From: Chloroflexota bacterium | GTDB lineage: Bacteria > Chloroflexota > UBA6077 | NCBI GenBank assembly: GCA_023380955.1 | Contig: JAMCTB010000005.1 | Span: forward strand, 1-8,862 | DNA: 8,862 bases | Direction: 5' to 3' | Shown: positions 1-7,668 of the stretch, one piece after another | Position numbering within the stretch: position 1 is the first letter of the stretch | Layout: the number at the start of each line of letters is the position of its first letter | The notes under the pieces: model-generated | Databases searched by the model: none | What the model was told of the DNA's origin: nothing | The model's input: only the letters and a program-made list of their open reading frames with translations | Made by a program: the position numbers and the translations under genes

Positions 1-1
1 T

Positions 2-97
2 CAGCCTGGTGTTGACACTTCCAAGGATGCCACAAATCTCGACGGGAGGCGTCCCTTCTCCTATGTTGATCGCTTAAGTGAACAGTATTGGGGCTAG
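2..97 (+). other. possible C-terminal end of an unidentified plus-strand protein, open at the window edge
   Basis: A plus-strand frame is open from the window edge to a TAG at 95-97 and gives about 31 residues. It includes the protein-like string GRRPFSYVDRLSEQYWG. It overlaps the end of the truncated permease on the opposite strand. The permease homology ends near here, so foreign DNA may join at about 74-85, and this frame could be the tail of an inserted gene such as a transposase. The stretch is too short to assign a family, and an open frame of this size can occur by chance. The only support is that the peptide looks plausible and that the neighbouring permease is broken. Confidence 0.18.
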
Positions 98-268
98 GCG
101 GTAATACATCTCGGCCTCGCCCGGCTTCATCGGCTGATCCTTTGTGAGGTAGATCATCACCAGGGGGATCACCACGATGAGGAGCGGCAGGGGGATGATG
201 CTGAGCAGCAGAAGCCTGTTCTTCAGAACCTCCAGGATCTCCTTCTCTAGGACGGCCAGCACTCTCAT
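74..268 (-). pseudogene. truncated ABC-2 type transporter permease, N-terminal fragment
   Basis: The ATG at 268-266 overlaps the stop of the ATPase gene in an ATGA arrangement, so the two were translationally coupled as partners of one exporter. The product begins MRVLAVLEKEILEVLKNR, a cytoplasmic lead-in typical of ABC-2/NatB permeases. A hydrophobic membrane segment follows at about residues 19-41 (LLLLSIIPLPLLIVVIPLVM), then a short extracytoplasmic start. A TAA at 76-74 ends the frame after 64 residues, whereas such permeases usually have several hundred residues and about six membrane segments. None of the three minus-strand frames between 1 and 74 reads as membrane protein, so this is more than a single frameshift. 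An insertion, deletion or rearrangement is likely. The fragment is presumably non-functional alone, unless the window begins at an assembly junction. Confidence 0.75.
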
Positions 269-1188
269 CGCTGCTCCTCCCCCTGCACCAGGGTCAGGTA
301 CACCTCTTCCAGGGAGTGGCGCACCTCGCCGACGAACTGGATCTCGCCGCCGGCCCCCACTATCGCCTTGACCAGGGTCGGGTTCTGCTCCTCGGGATTC
401 TGGAGGGAGAGCACCAGCTTCCCCTCCTCCACCTCCAGTTGGCCGGCGAAGCCGAGGGCGCGGACCGCCGTCAGGACCGGCGCCGTCACCTCCTTCAGCT
501 GCACCTCCACCCGCCGGCCGTACAGGTCGCTCCGCATCCGCGAAGGGGTATCGACCCGGATCAGCCGCTGCCTCAGGATGGCTATCCGGTCGCACAGCCG
601 GTCGGCCTCGTCCAGATTGTGGGTGCAGAGGAAGATCGTCCGTCCCTCGCTCCTCAGCGTCTCGATGAAGTCGCGCACCGTGTGGGCCGACTCGGGGTCC
701 AGGGCCGAGGTGGGCTCGTCCAGGAACAGCAGCTTCGGCTCGTGGACCAGGGCCCGTGCTATGGCGATCTTCTGCTTCATCCCCTTGGAGAATCCGACCA
801 CCGGCTCGTGCCGCCGCTCCCACAGCCCCAGGATTCGCAGGTACTTCTCCACCTGTTTGCCCCGCAGGTCGTCCTCCAAGCCGTAGAGGCGCGCGAAGAA
901 GTCCAGGTTCTGCTGGGCGCTCAACTTGTCATAAAGCCCGGGGGATTCCGTCAGGATCCCCACGTTGGCGCGGATCTGGTCGTTGTCTCTGCCCACCACC
1001 CAACCGCCGATGGTGGCGCGACCGGAGGTGGGGGCGATGAGGCAGGCCAGCATCCTCACGGTGGTGGTCTTTCCGGCTCCGTTGGGGCCCAGCAGCCCCA
1101 ACACCTCGCCCTCCCTAACGCTGAGGGTGAGTCCCTCTACCGCCACCTTCTTCCCGAAGCTCTTGGTGAGGTTCTCGATCGTGATCAA
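265..1188 (-). CDS. ABC transporter ATP-binding protein (ABC-2 exporter type)
   Basis: This is the ATP-hydrolysing cytoplasmic subunit of an ABC-2 type exporter of the CcmA/NatA class. With a TTG start at 1188 it has 307 residues. Walker A is GPNGAGKTT at about 34-42, the Q-loop region is LTESPGLYD near 79-87, the signature is FSKGMKQK at about 133-140, Walker B is LLFLDEPT with the D-loop SALD at about 153-164, and the switch histidine is in CTHN near 190. The C-terminal 90 residues form the accessory domain common in this class. The TTG at 1188 is preferred over a TTG at 1218 because GAGGAG lies 6 nt before it and the protein then starts ITIENLTKSFG, as homologues do. It lies 13 nt after ligA and overlaps the permease start by ATGA. 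The exported substrate cannot be told from sequence, and the partner permease is broken. Confidence 0.93.
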   Translation of the reverse strand: MITIENLTKSFGKKVAVEGLTLSVREGEVLGLLGPNGAGKTTTVRMLACLIAPTSGRATIGGWVVGRDNDQIRANVGILTESPGLYDKLSAQQNLDFFARLYGLEDDLRGKQVEKYLRILGLWERRHEPVVGFSKGMKQKIAIARALVHEPKLLFLDEPTSALDPESAHTVRDFIETLRSEGRTIFLCTHNLDEADRLCDRIAILRQRLIRVDTPSRMRSDLYGRRVEVQLKEVTAPVLTAVRALGFAGQLEVEEGKLVLSLQNPEEQNPTLVKAIVGAGGEIQFVGEVRHSLEEVYLTLVQGEEQR

Positions 1189-1194
1189 TTGCGG

Positions 1195-1200
1195 CTCCTC
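1195..1200 (-). promoter_or_regulatory. ribosome binding site deciding the ABC ATPase start
   Basis: The minus strand reads GAGGAG with a 6-nt spacer (ccgcaa) before the TTG at 1188. The upstream in-frame TTG at 1218 overlaps ligA and has no comparable site. This supports the shorter 307-residue product. Confidence 0.7.
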
Positions 1201-1201
1201 G

Positions 1202-3656
<2,455 letters not shown>

Positions 3657-4922
3657 ATGGACCCCCTCACCCCGCGCCTGGGCATTCAGTCCTCGGTCCT
3701 GGAGGAGATCAACCGTTTCATCCTGGATCCCAACAACAGGGTAGTCAAGGCGGTTCTCCAGGTAGTTGAGAGGTACGGGACCCCCGAAGAGATCAACGCC
3801 AGGGCCCGGGAGGCCCGGAAGCTCCCCAACTTGCTGGAACGGCTCCAGCGGATCGGCTCCCCCTACCTCGAGGACCTTCGGTGGCTGGTGGCCGAGCGGG
3901 ATCGAGGAGCCTTCATCTCCATGGCCGACTATCGCCGCAAGCTGCTGGGGGATCGGGCGGACCAACCCCTCGTTGAGGAGAAGTTCGCCGTTACCCTGGA
4001 GGTGAGCGCCCTCCAGTACCTCCCCTGGCTGATAGCCGAGGCCCAGCAGGCCATCGACCGGGGCGAACTGATGCCTGGGCGCTTCATCCGGGTCCGCAAG
4101 ATGAAGGAGCAGGAGGCCGATCAGGGGGAGCTGCTGGCGGTGGCGGCGGCCATGCAGATCGTCGGCGCCACCTACGTGGAGACCCTGGACACCAAGGGGA
4201 CCGACGGCTCCAACATCCATCTGAACGGGCCGGCCACCATCACCGGCTACTTTGGCGGGATCGGCCAGCCCAACCACTACCCCCTCAAGTGGGTCGACGA
4301 GTACCTCTACTACTACACCAACTACGGCGTCCAGCAGGTGCTGAACACCAACCCTGGAACGGTGCTGGTGGGCTACCTGCTCCACAAGCTGGGGATCGAC
4401 AACGAGTTCAAGATCTCGGTGTTCATGGGGAACGACAACCCCTACACCATCCTGTGGACCCTGATAGGGGCCAAGCTGTTCTCCCGACCCGACGGCTCCA
4501 CTCCCCTGATCGGTTTCAACTTCTCCAACTCCGTCAACAACGAGACCATCGAGCTGTGCGCCGAGATCCGGCAAGGATTGGGCTTCGAGGATGTGGTTCG
4601 CTTCGAGCACCACATCACGGAGACCTGGAAGAGCATCGTCCGTCAGCCCTACAACCGGCGGGATGAGCTGGTGGAGATCGCCCCCAAGGTGGCCAACGTC
4701 TCGGCCAAGCACGAGGGGGGCGACCCGGAGGTGGAGGAGACCCGCGAGCATCCCTCGGACGTCCTGGACTACTTCCGGGACAAGGCCGAGATAGAGGCGT
4801 CGGGGGAGATGCCGGCGCTACTGCGGAACTACCTGGACAAGCACGACGCCGTCAACCGCACCGCAGAGGCGCTGGTGACCCACGGGGTGCCGGTGGTAGC
4901 CGCCCGCAAACTGCACAAGTAA
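3657..4922 (+). CDS. uncharacterised 421-residue protein next to a methylmalonyl-CoA epimerase-like gene
   Basis: I do not recognise this family. The frame is clearly real: AAAGGAGG (3642-3649) lies 7 nt before the ATG, codon use matches its neighbours, and the product looks globular and soluble, with no signal peptide or membrane segment. Residues 1-110 are charged and largely helical (DPNNRVVKAVLQVVERYGTP). Residues 115-350 read like alternating strands and helices, possibly a TIM-barrel-like fold, with distinctive polar motifs: ETLDTKGTDGSNIH (175-188), NTNPGTVLVGYLLHKLGI (230-247), SVFMGNDNPYTI (254-265), GFNFSNSVNNETIE (286-299), RFEHHITETW (315-324) and SAKHEGGDPE (349-358). The histidines and acidic residues in these motifs suggest a metal or phosphate site, which is inference. 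The VOC gene follows after 94 bp on the same strand, suggesting a link to acyl-CoA metabolism, but no reaction should be assigned from this. Confidence 0.9.
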   Translation: MDPLTPRLGIQSSVLEEINRFILDPNNRVVKAVLQVVERYGTPEEINARAREARKLPNLLERLQRIGSPYLEDLRWLVAERDRGAFISMADYRRKLLGDRADQPLVEEKFAVTLEVSALQYLPWLIAEAQQAIDRGELMPGRFIRVRKMKEQEADQGELLAVAAAMQIVGATYVETLDTKGTDGSNIHLNGPATITGYFGGIGQPNHYPLKWVDEYLYYYTNYGVQQVLNTNPGTVLVGYLLHKLGIDNEFKISVFMGNDNPYTILWTLIGAKLFSRPDGSTPLIGFNFSNSVNNETIELCAEIRQGLGFEDVVRFEHHITETWKSIVRQPYNRRDELVEIAPKVANVSAKHEGGDPEVEETREHPSDVLDYFRDKAEIEASGEMPALLRNYLDKHDAVNRTAEALVTHGVPVVAARKLHK

Positions 4923-4955
4923 GCTATCAGCTGTCAGCTTTCAGCAGCCAGCCCC
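4922..4955 (+). repeat. degenerate 7-bp tandem repeat (CAGCNNN)
   Basis: Just at the stop codon of the 421-residue gene the sequence runs in 7-bp steps: AGCTAT, then CAGCTGT, CAGCTTT, CAGCAGC and CAGCCCC. The first four bases of the unit are fixed and the last three vary. The last unit runs into a GC-rich arm, AGCCCCG, that can pair imperfectly with CGGGGGCT at 4981-4988. The stem-loop could act as an intergenic terminator or processing site, but there is no T run after it. Confidence 0.5.
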
Positions 4956-5016
4956 GGCGGTCTTTCCCCTGGGAGGGCCACGGGGGCTAGATCTTCTAGA
5001 AGGACCAGATAAGGCG

Positions 5017-5415
5017 ATGATCAAGGGCTTCGGACACATAGGCATAGGGGTAAAGGACATCGAGAAGAGCCTGGAGGCGCTGTCCAATACCCTGGGGGTA
5101 CCGGTGCCCCCGACGAGGGAGCTGCCGGAGAGAAAGGCCAAGGTGGCCGTGGTGGATATGTTCGGCATAGGGCTGGAGTTCATCCAGGACGACAGCGAGA
5201 ACGGTCTGCTGGCTACCTTCGTCAGGGAGAGGGGAGAGGGCATCCACCACTACTGCCTGCTGACGGACGACATCGACGCCGACGTCCAGGAGATGAAGGA
5301 GCGGGGCGTCAAGATGCTCCATCAGCAGCCGGTGATAGGGCTTCGGGATAAGAGGATAGCCTTCATCAGCCCCGAAGCCCTGGATGGGATCTTCGTCGAG
5401 CTGTCGGAGCCGTAG
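5017..5415 (+). CDS. VOC-superfamily protein, methylmalonyl-CoA epimerase-like
   Basis: The 132-residue product is a vicinal-oxygen-chelate protein most like methylmalonyl-CoA epimerase, which interconverts the (S) and (R) forms of methylmalonyl-CoA between propionyl-CoA carboxylase and the B12-dependent mutase. Two paired beta-alpha-beta-beta-beta modules are visible. Candidate metal ligands fall where the family has them: H7 in GHIGIGVKD, E54 in GLEFIQ, the HH pair at 77-78 in GEGIHHYCLLTDDI, and E128 in GIFVELSEP. The RGEGIHH and ISPEALDGIFVEL segments match the epimerase pattern, and the length is close to that family (about 135-150). The ATG at 5017 is preceded by AAGG with a very short spacer. 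No mutase or carboxylase gene is in the window, so a related VOC activity such as a dioxygenase, lyase or isomerase remains possible. Confidence 0.82.
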   Translation: MIKGFGHIGIGVKDIEKSLEALSNTLGVPVPPTRELPERKAKVAVVDMFGIGLEFIQDDSENGLLATFVRERGEGIHHYCLLTDDIDADVQEMKERGVKMLHQQPVIGLRDKRIAFISPEALDGIFVELSEP

Positions 5416-5416
5416 A

Positions 5417-5514
5417 GCCAAGCGGCGCTAAACCCGTAGTAACGACTTTAGTCGTTGGTCCCCCGGCTGAGAACGGGGACGAACGACTAAAGTTGTTACT
5501 ACGAACAGCTTGGC
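5417..5514. repeat. 98-bp nested palindromic intergenic element
   Basis: Three nested inverted repeats share one centre. The outer pair is GCCAAGC (5417-5423) with GCTTGGC (5508-5514). The main pair is 21 bp long, 5436-5456 (beginning GTAGTAACGACTTTAGTCG) and 5482-5502, with one mismatch that would be a G-U pair in RNA. The inner pair is CCCCG (5461-5465) with CGGGG (5474-5478) around an 8-nt loop. The element begins 2 nt after the VOC stop and ends 6 nt before the next promoter. Its shape suggests a dispersed REP- or MITE-like palindrome and a strong RNA hairpin that could stabilise or end the upstream transcript. No transposase is attached. I recall similar GTAGTAACGAC palindromes elsewhere, but could not check copy number here. 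Confidence 0.85.
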
Positions 5515-5519
5515 CCCAG

Positions 5520-5550
5520 TTGACGGGCAGGCCGCCCACAGGGTTACAAT
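5520..5550 (+). promoter_or_regulatory. sigma-70 type promoter for the alcohol dehydrogenase gene
   Basis: The -35 box TTGACG (5520-5525) and the -10 box TACAAT (5545-5550) each match the consensus at five of six positions. The spacer is 19 bp, somewhat longer than ideal. Transcription would begin near 5557 and leave about 47 nt before the ATG at 5604. The promoter directly follows the nested palindrome, so the dehydrogenase appears to be its own transcription unit. Confidence 0.6.
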
Positions 5551-5603
5551 CGTCCTGTTCCGCGCACGTGAGAGAAAGGGACTACCCTGCTAAGGAGATC
5601 GGG

Positions 5604-6632
5604 ATGAAAGCGGCCGTTTTCACCGGGATCAAGACCATAGAGATCCAGCAGGTGCCGACCCCCACGCCGAAGCCGAACGAGGTGCTGATCAAGGTCAGGG
5701 CGGTCGGCGTTTGCGGCTCCGAGGTTCACGCCTTTCTGGGTACCCATCCCTTCAGGAAGCCGCCCGCAATCATGGGGCACGAGGTATCGGGCGACATCGT
5801 GGAGGTGGGCACCGAGGTCCGCGGCTTCCAGCCGGGCGACCGGGTGCTGGTGGAGCCCCAGATCAGCTGCGGAAAGTGCTTCTACTGCCGGACCGGCGAC
5901 TACCACCTGTGCCTCACCAAGGTGATCATGGGCGTGCCGGCGTGGCCCGGTGCTTTCGGGGAATACGTCATCGCTCCGGAGCAGACCCTGATCAAGCTGC
6001 CCAGCAGCTTCTCCTATGAAGAGGGGGCGATGTGCGAGCCCCTGGCCGTGGGGATAGCCTCGGCGAGGAAGGCTCGGGTGCAGCTGGGAGACTCGGCGCT
6101 GGTGCTGGGCTCGGGCACCATCGGGCTCTGCTGCATCGCAGCGGCTCGGGCGGCGGGTGCCACCAACATCATCGCCACCGACGCCTACGACTTCAACCTG
6201 GAGTTGGCCCGCAAGCTCGGCGCCACGGCTGCCTTCAACGTGCGGAAGGATAACGACCTCGCCGGGCTGGTGGCCGGGCAGGCGCGGCCCGAGGGAGTGG
6301 ACGTGGCCTTCGTTACCGCCGGCTTCTCCGCCGTGCTGAACCAGGCCATGGCCCACGTCCGGAAGATGGCCAGGGTCATGGTGGTGGCTCTCTTCGACGA
6401 GCCGATCACCCTGCCGGAGCCCTTCTTGATCGGCGGCAAGGAGCTGGAGCTGGTGGGGGTGCACATGTACGTCCGCAAGGACTTCGAGACGGCCATCGAC
6501 CTGATCTCCAGCGGAGCCGTGAACGCCAAGGCGATGGTGACCCACGTCCTGCCCATCGAGGAGGCCCAGCACGCCCTGGAGCTGGTGCACGGCAAGACCG
6601 AGGACAACGCCAAGGTGATACTCACCTTCTAG
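5604..6632 (+). CDS. zinc-dependent medium-chain alcohol/polyol dehydrogenase (Tdh/sorbitol dehydrogenase type)
   Basis: This 342-residue enzyme belongs to the MDR superfamily and should oxidise a secondary alcohol, polyol or amino alcohol with NAD+ in the cytoplasm. The catalytic zinc site is C37 (VGVCGSEVH), H59-E60 (MGHEVSG) and E145 (MCEPLAVG). The structural zinc site is complete with C89, C92, C95 and C103. The Rossmann fold carries GSGTIG at 169-174, and D193 at the end of the second strand favours NAD over NADP. The ATG at 5604 is chosen because AAGGAG lies 6 nt before it and the protein then starts MKAAVFTGIKTIEI, as in the family. An in-frame start at 5493 would run through the palindrome and promoter. 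Substrate is not predictable; butanediol, threonine, sorbitol and glucose dehydrogenases are all close. Confidence 0.94.
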   Translation: MKAAVFTGIKTIEIQQVPTPTPKPNEVLIKVRAVGVCGSEVHAFLGTHPFRKPPAIMGHEVSGDIVEVGTEVRGFQPGDRVLVEPQISCGKCFYCRTGDYHLCLTKVIMGVPAWPGAFGEYVIAPEQTLIKLPSSFSYEEGAMCEPLAVGIASARKARVQLGDSALVLGSGTIGLCCIAAARAAGATNIIATDAYDFNLELARKLGATAAFNVRKDNDLAGLVAGQARPEGVDVAFVTAGFSAVLNQAMAHVRKMARVMVVALFDEPITLPEPFLIGGKELELVGVHMYVRKDFETAIDLISSGAVNAKAMVTHVLPIEEAQHALELVHGKTEDNAKVILTF

Positions 6633-6637
6633 AGTGG

Positions 6638-6673
6638 GGGCGAAGCGTTTCGCCGCGGCGAAATGCTTCGCCC
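6638..6673. repeat. 36-bp near-perfect palindrome between convergent genes
   Basis: The arms GGGCGAAGCGTTTCGCC (6638-6654) and GGCGAAATGCTTCGCCC (6657-6673) are complementary at 16 of 17 positions, with only GC between them. The mismatch would be a G-U pair in RNA. It starts 5 nt after the dehydrogenase stop and ends 13 nt before the end of the convergent remnant, so it could serve as a bidirectional transcript end. It lacks a T run. The sequence differs from the 5417-5514 palindrome, so at least two palindrome families occur within 1.3 kb. Confidence 0.85.
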
Positions 6674-6686
6674 TACCCATGTCCCC

Positions 6687-7277
6687 TTACCCCTGCTTCG
6701 GCGGGTACAGGTCCCTCAGTCGGGCCATCAGAAAGGCGTCTCGGGTGGCCTTCACCTGGTCCGCATCCTTCCGGCTCCAATCGTAGAAGCCCCGGCCCGT
6801 TCGCGCCCCCAGGTCGCCCTGGGCCGTTTTCTCCCGCAGGATAGGCATGGGATCCGTACGGTTGCACAGGTCCTCGAACAGATATGACTGGATCGACAGC
6901 AGCAGATCCAGCCCCACCAGATCGGCATGCTCCAGGGGGCCGTACACCGGGAAGCGGAGGCCCAGACCCGTCTTGATGGCGGTGTCCACCTCCTCGGCCG
7001 TCGCGATCCCCTCCTGCACGATGTTCATGGCCTCCCGGGTGATGGCGTGGAGGAGCCGGTTCCCCAGCTGTCCGGGCACGTCCTTGCGCACGACCACCGG
7101 GCTCTTCCCGACCTGGATCAGCACCTCCCGCAGCCGCCGCACCGTCTCCTCGGAGGTTCGCATACCCTGGACGATCTCCGCCAGCGGCATCAGGTGGGGC
7201 GGGTTCCAGAAGTGGGTGGTGGCGGCTCGCCTCGCGGTCCACCTCATCCCGGAGACAGAGATGAGTCGACCGGAGGC
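6687..7277 (-). pseudogene. 3-hydroxyacyl-CoA dehydrogenase, N-terminally truncated remnant
   Basis: This is the C-terminal two thirds of a 3-hydroxyacyl-CoA dehydrogenase, the NAD-dependent beta-oxidation or 3-hydroxybutyryl-CoA enzyme. From an ATG at 7247 it would have 186 residues against about 290-310 for full length. It keeps the catalytic His and Glu in THFWNPPHLMPLAEIV, the conserved Asn of GQLGNRLLHAI, PLEHADLVGLD and the GRGFYDWS end. The whole N-terminal NAD-binding part with the glycine loop is absent. The reading frame before the ATG (ISVSGMRWTARRAATTHFW) still faintly resembles the family's SLSVSAMA-like stretch, so homology ends near 7270, right at the mop stop codon (7277-7279). 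No ribosome binding site precedes the ATG. I read it as a deletion or insertion remnant; expression as a partial protein is unlikely but possible. Confidence 0.85.
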
Positions 7278-7483
7278 TACCCCTTTCCGATCATCACCTC
7301 GGTGGCCTTGATGATGGCTACCACCTGATCGCCCACCTTCAGGCCGAGGCGTTGAGCGGAGCTGCGGGTGATGGCTGCCACCACCTCCTGTCCGCCGACG
7401 TCCACCACTACCTCGGCCATAACGCCATCTAAGGTCACTGCCTTGATTGTGCCGCGCAAGTGGTTCCGAGCGCTGATTTCCAT
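7277..7483 (-). CDS. mop: molbindin, single Mop/TOBE-domain molybdate-binding protein
   Basis: This 68-residue protein is one Mop domain. Molbindins of this size assemble into hexamers that hold molybdate or tungstate in the cytoplasm. The match covers the whole length: SARNHLRGTI at 4-13, the AEVVVDVGG strand at 23-31, ITRSSAQRLGLKVGD at 38-52 and the closing VVAIIKATEVMI at 54-65. The ATG at 7483 has an excellent AAGGAAGG site a few bases upstream and the usual MxISARN start, so the much longer open frame back to 7642 is not used. It is divergent from the PBP-domain regulator at 7669, and the shared 185-bp spacer suggests that the regulator controls it in response to the oxyanion. Mop's stop abuts the dehydrogenase remnant. 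Confidence 0.92.
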   Translation of the reverse strand: MEISARNHLRGTIKAVTLDGVMAEVVVDVGGQEVVAAITRSSAQRLGLKVGDQVVAIIKATEVMIGKG

Positions 7484-7633
7484 CGGTCCCTTCCTTTCCG
7501 ACAAGCTGGATCGGTTAGCCGACTCCCGGGAGGGTCGGCTCCTCGTCTCCTCTATCCACTGCATTCGGGGGGCCAAAGGTCGGGACCAAAGTCCCCCAAC
7601 TTCTTCTTGCCAGCCCCCGGACGAGTGTGATAT
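7484..7633 (-). promoter_or_regulatory. candidate structured leader of mop
   Basis: If mop is transcribed from near the operator, its mRNA would have about 140 nt of leader. That leader can form GGGAC-TTTG-GTCCC (7582-7595) inside a larger GGGGG/CCCCC pairing. Nearer the gene, a GCCGAC...GTCGGC stem (7518-7539) encloses TCCC/GGGA with a 2-nt bulge. The second hairpin ends about 18 nt before the ribosome binding site. A molybdenum-cofactor or other regulatory RNA is possible from context, but I cannot match it to a known consensus by eye. Confidence 0.3.
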
Positions 7634-7634
7634 T
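7607..7634 (+). promoter_or_regulatory. probable promoter of the GntR/PBP regulator
   Basis: The -35 box TTGCCA (7607-7612) matches five of six positions. The spacer is 16 bp, and the -10 box GATATT (7629-7634) matches four of six and is preceded by an extended TGT. The predicted start point near 7641 falls inside the inverted repeat at 7634-7656, which would let a bound repressor block this promoter. Confidence 0.42.
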
Positions 7635-7656
7635 TGTACCATTGCAATTAGTACAA
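7634..7656. promoter_or_regulatory. inverted-repeat operator TTGTAC-N11-GTACAA between mop and its regulator
   Basis: Perfect 6-bp arms TTGTAC (7634-7639) and GTACAA (7651-7656) flank an AT-rich core that contains the palindrome ATTGCAAT (7641-7648). GTAC half-sites around an AT-rich centre are typical of YtrA-type GntR regulators, and the adjacent gene encodes one. The site lies 12 nt before the regulator's start codon and on the regulator's promoter, so autoregulation, and control of divergent mop, is the simplest reading. The binding partner is inferred. Confidence 0.7.
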
Positions 7657-7657
7657 G

Positions 7658-7662
7658 CGGAG
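7658..7662 (+). promoter_or_regulatory. ribosome binding site deciding the regulator start
   Basis: CGGAG lies 6 nt before the TTG at 7669. It favours this start over the in-frame GTG at 7627, which has no clear site and would place the operator inside the coding region. Confidence 0.5.
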
Positions 7663-7668
7663 TCGGTA

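Noticed and set aside
4993..5002. Perfect 10-bp palindrome CTTCTAGAAG upstream of the VOC gene
   Set aside because: A single short palindrome with no matching regulator or second copy in the window gives no support for a binding site.
5493..5603. N-terminal extension of the alcohol dehydrogenase
   Set aside because: It would run through the palindrome arm and the promoter and adds 37 unconserved residues. The ATG at 5604 has its own AAGGAG.
5417..6673. Possible CRISPR or paired inverted repeats of a composite transposon from the two palindromes
   Set aside because: The two palindromes have unrelated sequences, there are no regularly spaced direct repeats, and no transposase or cas gene lies between them.
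7484..7642. N-terminal extension of mop by 53 codons
   Set aside because: Mop proteins begin MxISARN, and the ATG at 7483 has a strong ribosome binding site. The extension covers the operator and leader.
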